From NCBI GenBank assembly GCA_030427285.1, contig JAUHWX010000003.1, positions 1 through 44,074 on the forward strand: a DNA stretch of 44,074 nt, given 5' to 3'. This document shows positions 1 through 6,841 of this stretch, in pieces. A program made the translations under genes and the position numbers. Numbering within the stretch: position 1 is the first letter of the stretch; each line of letters starts with the position of its first letter. Source of the stretch: Bacteroidia bacterium. GTDB taxonomy: Bacteria; Bacteroidota; Bacteroidia; Flavobacteriales; Schleiferiaceae. The notes under the pieces were generated by a model that did no database searches, was not told where the DNA came from, and saw nothing but the letters and a program-made list of their open reading frames with translations.

Positions 1-162
1 AACGCTATAAATTAGATCCTGAACATTTTGAGAATTAAAGATAAATTCATTTTGTTCGGTGATGGGTTCTATCCAGTGAAACAGGTTGTGGAACATTATA
101 AATAATATTCCGATACCCTTAATAACCTCAGTTTGCTCTTTATTAATGACTATTTTATTCAT
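1..162 (-). CDS. Acyltransferase-3-like membrane protein, N-terminal part (runs off the window)
   Basis: An open frame of 54 codons starts at an ATG (162 to 160) and stays open to the window edge. The peptide has a short polar N-terminus, then a hydrophobic stretch preceded by a 'KGIGILF' motif and followed by 'HNLFHW'. This is how many membrane acyltransferases of the OafA/acyltransferase-3 type begin (lysine-glycine, first membrane helix, conserved histidine). Such enzymes O-acetylate surface sugars, which would suit the neighbouring envelope genes. Only the first helix is visible, so the family call is tentative. No clear Shine-Dalgarno sequence precedes the start. Confidence 0.5.
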   Translation of the reverse strand, partial: MNKIVINKEQTEVIKGIGILFIMFHNLFHWIEPITEQNEFIFNSQNVQDLIYSV

Positions 163-636
163 ATCGCATTGTAAATGGTGATTACACCGTACTTAGTTAT
201 TCTTGAACTGGCAATTTTTTAGAGGCCATTGTGATTTCCAAAGTAGTAAATTCTTAGTGATTCTCAACCGAGGAATAATTGACTCTATTTCCTGTGATTC
301 ATTATTGATATCAGGGTTTTAAAAAAAGTTGCTTGCACTCTGTGTTTACTGCTAAGCCTATTCAATCAAACTTTAAAAAAAGCAATTTCACTTGCTTAAT
401 AAATCAATGACATTTGAAGCTTAATGAGCAAGGTTTTGTCAAACCATTCATGTAATTGAAATACCTTGCTAGTTGCACCAAAACATAGAAACCATGTGGG
501 ATAGCTTGTTTTCAAGCAATAAGCTGGAGCCAATAAGTACGTGTGTGACTTTATGGGTAAAGTCTCATAAATATTAAAGGCTTTATCCTGTAAAAACACT
601 TTGTTTAGGTTGTAGGGCTGAGTTTTGTTTTCACCG
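163..636. other. Intergenic stretch with no supported gene
   Basis: About 470 bases separate the acyltransferase-like start from the stop of the phosphotransferase-like gene. A 67-codon open frame on the minus strand (396-599) has no recognisable motif or start signal and was not accepted. I saw no strong hairpin-plus-T-run, no tRNA and no convincing TAnnTTTG promoter. The region is AT-rich and looks like ordinary spacer carrying the unrecognised promoter of the acyltransferase-like gene. Confidence 0.5.
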
Positions 637-2370
637 CTATGGTACTGCTAGAGTATCATTTGCTTCAAGTGTGTTATCCGACAACTCTGCTTTAGGAGGA
701 TTTAAACGGTTTATAAATCGCTTCATTTCTTCATTATCAAAAAGATTTTTTTGAAGGTTGCCAGACAAAAATAGATTACCGCTATAAAATGTCCTTTCTT
801 CTTCTAGAGGATCGAAGAGAGATTTCAAGCCCAATCCGGACAACGCTGAGTCTGAGTAGCCCATTAGTTTAGCAATAGTTGGGAAAATGTTGAAATGGCT
901 GGCTTGATTATAATTTTCATCAATATAATTAAACTGAGCATGATGAATAGAATCCGAAAAATAGAAAAACAATGGTACCATAGCCTGAAATGGTGATGGG
1001 TTTTTGAAATCTGAATGGGTGGACTTAATGCCATGCTCAAGTAAATTTTGACCATGATCAGAGGTATAAACCACCAAAGTGCTATCAGGAAGCTGAGGAA
1101 TCAAGTTTTTGAAAAAATTATCTACGTTCCATCGTATCGCATTTCGATAGCTATTTCGCATTTTGATACTATCTGAATTTAAAGCGCCAACTTCCATGGT
1201 CGGAGTGAAAATCTTTTCATTTTGAGGGTAGCATGTTTCATAGTGGAAGTGAGCTCCCATTTTTACAACATAAGAAAACGTGGGTGTTTTACTTTCTCTT
1301 ATTGTTTTGATTAATTCACCCGCCAGGTGATGATCAATTTCATGCCAAGGCATGGAACCTTCTTCAACGAAGTATGTAACATCTAAATGATTCAACTCGT
1401 CTTTTCGCATAAAATTTTGGAGGTAACCTTTTTGGCCATCCATAAAGATGGTTTTAAAGCCAGCGTTCTGGGCATATTGAAAAATATTAGGTTGTTTTAA
1501 AGACGTTTGCTCAGGGTCAGGAAAAGTTTCACTTCCGGCTCCAGACCTTAGGATGAAATTTGACGTTGCACTGGTATTGGTTCCAGAGCTAGCAATGCCA
1601 TAGTTTCTTAATTTGTCTGAAATACTTTGCAAGTAAGGTGTGGTTGGGTTTTCCTCGTCATTAATTGAAAAGTAGTCGCCTCTTACGCTTTCATCCACCA
1701 GAAAGATTATGTGCCTGTATTCTGAAGGTTGCTCATTGGATAATTTTAAATCTTCTCTTGGGCCATCATAAAGAGAGTAGTTATTGGCATAGGTTATCAG
1801 TAGGGGAATCTTGAACATGGTTGGATATACCTGATCTCCGGAAGTGCTCCATGTAACAAAGTAGCCCAACGCAAAAAAGAATGCTATTGAAGGCAATACA
1901 ATTCTTGTTTTTATTTTAGGTGCGTATCTACTTACGACTATAGCAAGTAAAATGGTAAGTACTAATATGCCAATCACCCCGGTTATTACTTCTGGTAAAA
2001 AGGTACTCAGAGCTTCTCCTGCAAACCCCATTTCTGATAAAAGAGTGTTCGCATCGAAAAACGAAAATCCAAAACCATTTATTTGTTTATATCCATATTG
2101 AGTGCCTAGAGTTAAAAACAAAAGGCAAAATGCCAGAGTTCTGAGAACAACATTTTTGGCCATTAGGAACACTGTGGACGAATAGACGAGCCCCAGATAT
2201 AAAAACACGGCTGCGGAGAACTTGAATATTCCCTTAATCCTAAAAGTGTAGGAAAGAAAATCGGCCAGGGGAAATGAATCTAAAAGGAGAAAAACACCAA
2301 ATAGAGTGATAAATAATAAAAAAAATACCACAGCCTTTGTTGTTGTAAGCATATGCCAAAGTTTTCTCAT
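637..2370 (-). CDS. Phosphoethanolamine-transferase / sulfatase-like membrane protein
   Basis: 577 residues. About five hydrophobic segments lie within residues 12-175, followed by a soluble alkaline-phosphatase-superfamily domain. That is the layout of EptA-like lipid A phosphoethanolamine transferases and of LTA synthase relatives. Visible motifs are 'VDESVRGD' near residue 225 (metal-binding acid plus nucleophile position), 'TTP' shortly after, 'GAHFHY' and a late 'SDHGQN' metal-binding motif followed by a downstream histidine. The nucleophile position carries Ser228, where EptA-type enzymes have Thr in G-E-T. The domain would face the periplasm and move a phospho-group onto lipid A or a surface glycan. 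The fold is clear; the exact substrate is not. Confidence 0.8.
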   Translation of the reverse strand: MRKLWHMLTTTKAVVFFLLFITLFGVFLLLDSFPLADFLSYTFRIKGIFKFSAAVFLYLGLVYSSTVFLMAKNVVLRTLAFCLLFLTLGTQYGYKQINGFGFSFFDANTLLSEMGFAGEALSTFLPEVITGVIGILVLTILLAIVVSRYAPKIKTRIVLPSIAFFFALGYFVTWSTSGDQVYPTMFKIPLLITYANNYSLYDGPREDLKLSNEQPSEYRHIIFLVDESVRGDYFSINDEENPTTPYLQSISDKLRNYGIASSGTNTSATSNFILRSGAGSETFPDPEQTSLKQPNIFQYAQNAGFKTIFMDGQKGYLQNFMRKDELNHLDVTYFVEEGSMPWHEIDHHLAGELIKTIRESKTPTFSYVVKMGAHFHYETCYPQNEKIFTPTMEVGALNSDSIKMRNSYRNAIRWNVDNFFKNLIPQLPDSTLVVYTSDHGQNLLEHGIKSTHSDFKNPSPFQAMVPLFFYFSDSIHHAQFNYIDENYNQASHFNIFPTIAKLMGYSDSALSGLGLKSLFDPLEEERTFYSGNLFLSGNLQKNLFDNEEMKRFINRLNPPKAELSDNTLEANDTLAVP

Positions 2371-2790
2371 GTAGTTTGTTTTTTAAAATCGCTGCTTTCA
2401 GATTGAAGCCAGCCCCTTTGTATGAATAAGGTGATTAAGTGTTTAATGTCAAAAGGAAGCAATGTTAGTATTATTTTTTTTAAAAAATCAAAAACTGACG
2501 TCTAAAGCAACACATTCTTAGACCATTCAGATACCAGTGTTAAACGATCCGTTTGTTTAAGTACATCTATTGTGTGCAATGTAGTTTGATTGATTATAAA
2601 CTATGGCAGGTTTAATAAAATATCGAATGGAAAAGGATGAGCTCATTAATGAGTTTAGGCGAATGAAAAACCTCAGTAGATTTGTTGTTTCTCAATTATA
2701 ATTGGTTATTTGATCTGTTTTGTGCCAACTCAAGCTCTGCTTTTTTTTGTGACTTAGAAATGTTTATTTTGGCCGCTATAGAACCTCATC
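2371..2790. other. Intergenic region between divergent envelope and regulator genes
   Basis: About 420 bases between the start of the phosphotransferase-like gene and the signalling/polysaccharide operon. I found no coding potential, tRNA, long repeat or consensus sigma-54 site on either strand. It should hold the promoter of the minus-strand gene, but no TAnnTTTG box stood out. Confidence 0.45.
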
Positions 2791-2812
2791 TCAAAATTAA
2801 TTCCAATTTTGA
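2791..2812. repeat. Perfect 8-bp inverted repeat at the regulator promoter
   Basis: TCAAAATT and AATTTTGA are separated by six bases. The repeat ends 10 bases before the -7 box at 2823, so it covers the place where a -33 element would lie. There is no run of T immediately after it, which argues against a terminator. A protein-binding operator for autoregulation is a reasonable guess. Confidence 0.4.
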
Positions 2813-2822
2813 GAAAGATTTT

Positions 2823-2830
2823 TATATTTG
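2823..2830 (+). promoter_or_regulatory. Bacteroidota -7 box (TATATTTG) for the signalling/polysaccharide operon
   Basis: The sequence matches TAnnTTTG exactly and lies 22 bases before the ATG of the sigma-54 regulator gene, giving a short leader of about 15 nt. No TTG or TTTG is found at the usual 17-23 bp upstream. That spot is occupied by the inverted repeat at 2791-2812, as would be expected of an activator-dependent promoter. Confidence 0.45.
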
Positions 2831-2852
2831 GAATTGAAACCATACCTCCTCA

Positions 2853-4205
2853 ATGAACGGCTTTAAAATTTTTATTGTTGATGACAATGAGCTTTATGCC
2901 AAAGCGAGTCAGCATCACTTGTCTCTAAATCCAGATAATGAAGTAGAAAGCTTTAGTACTGGAAAGGATTGCATCAACAATCTATACACAAAACCCAACA
3001 TGATATTTTTAGATTACTCTCTTCCTGATATGTCGGGGATAGAAGTATTGAGAAAAATAAAGCAAAGCTACTCGGAGACACCAGTGGTAATAGTGAGTGG
3101 GCAAGAAGATGTAAGTACAGCAGTAGAGTTACTAAAAGAAGGAGCATACGATTATATTGTAAAGGATGAAAATGCGCATGAACGCATGTGGAAGTCCACC
3201 AATAACATACGCGAAAACTTCATGCTTCGCGATGAGATTGACAAGCTCCGTGAAGAGGTAGATCATAAGTATGATTTTTCAAATATTAAAGGAAATAGCC
3301 TGGCCTTAAAAAAGGTTTATAAGCTTATAGAAAAGGCATCTCAGACCAATATCACTGTTTCAATTACTGGTGAAACGGGCACAGGAAAGGAATTGGTGGC
3401 AAAAGCTATTCATTATAATAATAAAAATAAACAAAAGCGCCCGCTTGTGGCGGTTAATATTGCTGCTATTCCAAGAGATTTACTTGAGAGCGAGTTGTTT
3501 GGGCACGAGAAAGGGGCGTTTACCGGAGCATCAAATAGACGAATTGGTAAGTTTGAAGAAGCTATTGGAGGTACAATTTTTTTGGATGAGATTGGGGAGA
3601 TGGACTTGAATCTGCAAGCCAAATTATTGAGAGTACTTCAGGAAAAGGAAGTCACCCGAATAGGGAGTAATACTCCTATAAAAGTAAATGCTCGAGTACT
3701 TGTAGCTACTCACAAAACTCTTGCAGAAGAAGTGAAGGCAGGAAGATTTCGTGAAGATTTGTACTATCGCTTACTGGGTCTCCCCATTGAGTTGCCACCT
3801 CTGCGAGATAGGGGAAATGATATCGTAGTTTTAGCCAAGCACTTTGTTGATGAATTTGCAAGTGAAAACGCAATGGGTAAGCTACACATAACAGCCGAGG
3901 CCCAAAAGAAATTACTAAATTATGATTGGCCTGGTAATGTAAGGGAATTGAAAGCCGTAGTTGAGTTGGCATCTGTGCTGTGTGACGATGGCAAAATAAC
4001 TGACATGGACATCAATTTTAACTCTACTAATAATGGCCTATCAGAATTGATGTCTACAGAGTTAACATTGAAAGGTTATAATATTAAAATCATACAGCAC
4101 TTTTTGGATAAATACGACCGTAATGTGGTAGATGTAGCCAAAAAGCTGGATATAGGTAAAAGCACCATTTATAGGATGGTGAAGAACAACGAATTAGAAA
4201 TTTAA
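2853..4205 (+). CDS. NtrC-family sigma-54-dependent response regulator
   Basis: 450 residues in three parts. Residues 1-120 are an intact receiver (acidic pair D10/D11, phospho-acceptor D54, K104). Residues 145-370 are a sigma-54-interacting AAA+ domain: Walker A GETGTGKE at 173-180, the sigma-54 contact loop GAFTGA at 221-226, Walker B TIFLDE near 241-246, and arginines in the 'FREDLYYRL' segment. Residues 400-450 are a Fis-type helix-turn-helix. When phosphorylated it should oligomerise, bind upstream DNA and open sigma-54 promoters. It heads the operon, with the HPt gene four bases after its stop. A near-consensus sigma-54 promoter with palindromic upstream sites lies at 14429, making that LruC gene a candidate target. 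No cognate kinase is encoded nearby. Confidence 0.93.
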   Translation: MNGFKIFIVDDNELYAKASQHHLSLNPDNEVESFSTGKDCINNLYTKPNMIFLDYSLPDMSGIEVLRKIKQSYSETPVVIVSGQEDVSTAVELLKEGAYDYIVKDENAHERMWKSTNNIRENFMLRDEIDKLREEVDHKYDFSNIKGNSLALKKVYKLIEKASQTNITVSITGETGTGKELVAKAIHYNNKNKQKRPLVAVNIAAIPRDLLESELFGHEKGAFTGASNRRIGKFEEAIGGTIFLDEIGEMDLNLQAKLLRVLQEKEVTRIGSNTPIKVNARVLVATHKTLAEEVKAGRFREDLYYRLLGLPIELPPLRDRGNDIVVLAKHFVDEFASENAMGKLHITAEAQKKLLNYDWPGNVRELKAVVELASVLCDDGKITDMDINFNSTNNGLSELMSTELTLKGYNIKIIQHFLDKYDRNVVDVAKKLDIGKSTIYRMVKNNELEI

Positions 4206-4209
4206 GATA

Positions 4210-4548
4210 ATGGTAGGACAGATTTACAATCTCTCTCAATTAGAGGAATTGGCAGGGGGGAATACCGAGTTTGTAAATAGCATGGTAGAAACCTTTTTAG
4301 AACATACCCCTGGCCAGCTGGAGGAGATACTTCAAGCCTATGAAAGTTTGGATTTAGCTACGGTTGGGGCCGTAGCCCATAAGATAAAACCTAATATTGA
4401 GCTATTTGGAATCAATGCAATAAAGCAAGATATACGCGTGGTTGAAGAAAAAGGCAAACAAGGTTTAAAGGATAAAGATCTTGAGGAAAGCATTAAACGC
4501 GTAGAATTGCACTTAAAGGAGGCTTTTAATCAATTACTACAGAGGTGA
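4210..4548 (+). CDS. Histidine phosphotransfer (HPt) protein
   Basis: 112 residues, mostly helical, with the HPt signature 'AHKIKPN' around His57 followed by 'LFGI'. That matches the usual A-H-x-[LI]-K-x motif of the four-helix bundle. HPt proteins pass phosphate between receiver domains. The gene starts 4 bases after the sigma-54 regulator and shares bases with the next start (TGATG), so the three proteins are probably made together. The operon has receivers on either side of it but no histidine kinase, so a distant hybrid kinase presumably feeds this relay. Confidence 0.88.
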   Translation: MVGQIYNLSQLEELAGGNTEFVNSMVETFLEHTPGQLEEILQAYESLDLATVGAVAHKIKPNIELFGINAIKQDIRVVEEKGKQGLKDKDLEESIKRVELHLKEAFNQLLQR

Positions 4549-4928
4549 TGAACACATTAAAACAGGTGCTCATAATAGATGACGAACCTATAATGAGGAA
4601 GTTGCTTCAGCAGATACTTAAGGAGAAGTATGAGGTGATTTTAAAAGAAAATGGCCGTGAAGCTTTGGAGTGGATGTACTCTGGAAATATACCCGACTTG
4701 GTGGTAGCCGATCTTAACATGCCAGAAATTGACGGATTTGAATATATAGAGAAGGTGCGTGAAAGTGGCTTCTTTAATGATGTTCCTCTGATTGTTTTGT
4801 CCGGGGAAGAAAGTAGTGCGGAAAGAATTAAATGCTTGAAGCTTGGGGCAAATGATTACCTTATTAAGCCTTTTAATCCAGAAGAACTGGGGTTGCGAAT
4901 TGATAATTTGATAAAACTTCGTTCGTGA
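4548..4928 (+). CDS. Stand-alone response regulator receiver (CheY-like)
   Basis: About 126 residues, one complete receiver domain. With ATG 4548 as start, the acidic pair 'IDDE' sits near residues 10-13, the phospho-acceptor is Asp55 ('VVADLNMP'), the Ser switch is in 'IVLSGEE', and the conserved lysine is Lys107 in 'LIKPF'. All key residues are present. A GTG three bases upstream could also start it. The ATG overlaps the HPt stop as TGATG, and the end overlaps the next gene as GTGA, which suggests translational coupling. It has no output domain, so it is either a phosphate sink/intermediate or acts by protein contact. Confidence 0.9.
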   Translation: MNTLKQVLIIDDEPIMRKLLQQILKEKYEVILKENGREALEWMYSGNIPDLVVADLNMPEIDGFEYIEKVRESGFFNDVPLIVLSGEESSAERIKCLKLGANDYLIKPFNPEELGLRIDNLIKLRS

Positions 4929-6073
4929 AGAAAATACTCTACATTGGAGAAGATCAAGAGCTCCATCGAAGATTGGATGAGGAGCCTAATTTGACAGTTA
5001 ATAGAGTTTCCAATGTGGTTGGTTTTTCCAATGCATTAGAGTCATTAGCGGACATCGATTTTGTGCTATCTGACTTCAGGCTAAAGGGGCTCAATGGTAC
5101 CGGGATTTTTGAAAAATTCAGGGAACACTTTAATAAGCATCAAATACCCTTTGGATTAGTAGTCAACCACCCTGAAAAGAAATTAAGAATTTCTCTGCTC
5201 AAGTCTGGTATTTCAGAAGTGTATTCTAGTGATGTAAAGGCAAAAACCGTAGTATATCGGATTAATTTTCTAAAAGAAATGCTTGAGGCTCGATTAAACA
5301 CTGCTAAGAAGGTGGAGTATCAAGAATATCATATTCCTTGGACAAAACGAATTTTTGACTTAGTAGTTGCCGGTTGCGCCTTGGTTGTATTCTCACCTGT
5401 AATAATTTTGGCAGCTATAGCTATTAAAATAGAAAGCCCTGGATCAATATGGTATGTAAGTAAGCGAGTAGGTACAGGCTATAGAGTTTTCGATTTTTAC
5501 AAGCTAAGATCGATGTATATGGATGCCGATAAGCGAGTGGCCGGTATGAAACATTTAAACCAGTATGCAATAGACGCAGAGGAGCCAGACCCAAACGAAT
5601 TGGTATCGCAAAATAAGAAAACCGAAGAACCACCTACCTTATTATATAAGGATGGGCAACCAATGAGTGAAGAAGAGTATCTGGTTTATAAAAAAAAGCA
5701 GCAGGCAGGTACTTTTGTGAAATTTAAGAATGACCCTCGAGTTACTCGGGTAGGTAAGTTTATAAGAAATACCAGTATTGATGAATTACCCCAGCTAATT
5801 AATGTAGTAAAAGGGGATATGTCCATTGTGGGAAACCGCCCCTTACCACTATACGAAGCTGAGCAGCTTACATCGGATGATTGGGGCGAGCGGTTTTTGG
5901 CTCCCGCTGGAATTACAGGCCTATGGCAAGTTATGAAACGCGGAAAAGGTGAAATGAGTGACGAAGAAAGAAAAGCATTGGATAATCAATATGCTCGAAA
6001 GGTCAGCTTATGGAATGACATAAGGCTAATTTTGCGAACCGTTCCCGCGTTATTTCAAAAAGAAAACGTTTAA
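4925..6073 (+). CDS. Receiver-like domain fused to an initiating sugar-phosphate transferase
   Basis: 382 residues with a GTG start overlapping the previous stop (GTGA). Residues 1-120 resemble a receiver. E9/D10 and Asp50 ('LSDFRLKGLNG') are kept, but the Thr/Ser switch is Asn81 and the usual K-P motif is missing, so signalling may be altered. Residues 138-382 are a bacterial sugar transferase (polyprenyl-phosphate phosphoglycosyl transferase): a membrane helix near 145-165, 'KLRSM' at about 194, the catalytic DE pair in 'SIDELPQ' (286-287), 'GDMSIVGNRPLP' and 'AGITGLWQV'. Such enzymes load the first sugar phosphate onto undecaprenyl phosphate at the inner membrane. An extra charged stretch of about 60 residues (205-265) separates the two conserved blocks. 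Confidence 0.9.
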   Translation: MKKILYIGEDQELHRRLDEEPNLTVNRVSNVVGFSNALESLADIDFVLSDFRLKGLNGTGIFEKFREHFNKHQIPFGLVVNHPEKKLRISLLKSGISEVYSSDVKAKTVVYRINFLKEMLEARLNTAKKVEYQEYHIPWTKRIFDLVVAGCALVVFSPVIILAAIAIKIESPGSIWYVSKRVGTGYRVFDFYKLRSMYMDADKRVAGMKHLNQYAIDAEEPDPNELVSQNKKTEEPPTLLYKDGQPMSEEEYLVYKKKQQAGTFVKFKNDPRVTRVGKFIRNTSIDELPQLINVVKGDMSIVGNRPLPLYEAEQLTSDDWGERFLAPAGITGLWQVMKRGKGEMSDEERKALDNQYARKVSLWNDIRLILRTVPALFQKENV

Positions 6074-6077
6074 ACTC

Positions 6078-6839
6078 ATGAAACATTATCTCTACTTTTT
6101 TTTATTACTACTTTGTTATGGAGCCTTTGGGCAAGGAGGTGCCGAAGGTGAATTGGTTACCAGAGAAGATAGTATTACAGATGCTATCGGAGTGAATTTA
6201 GCTGAATATTTGCCCCCACTAAGCTTACTGATAGAAGTTGCTAAGGAAAATTCACCTGAACTGGATTTTAATATTGCAAGTACCAAGCAGCAGGAGTATG
6301 AGCTAGGACTTGTAAAAAAAGACTGGACGAACCTTGTTTCCATAGGTGCTCAATACCGATATGGTGCAGTTAGTGGAGGTGGAGTTACTAGTAATCAAGC
6401 TTTACTCTTTCCACAAGATCTTTCAGTAGGTGCCTATACATTTCTTTCGGTAAATATTCCATTAAGTTACTTTGTTGGCAGGAAAGACCAGATTAGGTCA
6501 GCCGAAATGAGTGTTGAAATCGAAGAAGCAAGAAAGACTACCCAGGAGCGTTTAACGGAACGTGAGGTTGTAGAAACCTATAACAGATTATTACTTATTC
6601 AAGAATTAATTAGAATAAGCTCTGAAGCAAAGGAATCTTCGGATCTTATTTATGAAATGTCAATTGAGCGTTTCCGAGATGGGGAGTTGACACTTGATCA
6701 ATTAGGTGTAAATACCTCATTGAAAGCTAAGTATTCAACAGAATATGAATCACTAAAATATGAATTTAGTGTAACCTATCTGCAGCTTGAAAGGTTAATT
6801 GGTATGCCTATTAGTAAGCTTCAAAATACTCAAAATTAG
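6078..6839 (+). CDS. Half-length TolC-like outer-membrane protein
   Basis: 253 residues with a signal peptide of about 19 residues ending 'AFGQ'. The mature part has the usual opening of outer-membrane efflux proteins, a 'LIEVAKENSPEL' helix then 'KKDW', followed by a beta-rich segment and a long helical region ending 'LERLIGMP', a typical TolC-family phrase. Normal TolC proteins have about 430-500 residues and two structural repeats; this one holds roughly a single repeat. It lies 4 bases after the sugar transferase and 2 bases before the Wzc-like gene, so a role in getting polysaccharide or its export complex across the outer membrane is likely. Its start and stop are clean and I see no frameshift, so it is probably not a fragment. 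Confidence 0.75.
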   Translation: MKHYLYFFLLLLCYGAFGQGGAEGELVTREDSITDAIGVNLAEYLPPLSLLIEVAKENSPELDFNIASTKQQEYELGLVKKDWTNLVSIGAQYRYGAVSGGGVTSNQALLFPQDLSVGAYTFLSVNIPLSYFVGRKDQIRSAEMSVEIEEARKTTQERLTEREVVETYNRLLLIQELIRISSEAKESSDLIYEMSIERFRDGELTLDQLGVNTSLKAKYSTEYESLKYEFSVTYLQLERLIGMPISKLQNTQN

Positions 6840-6841
6840 TT

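Noticed and set aside
396-599. A 67-codon open frame on the minus strand in the first intergenic region
   Set aside because: No motif, signal peptide, ribosome site or promoter; composition matches spacer DNA.
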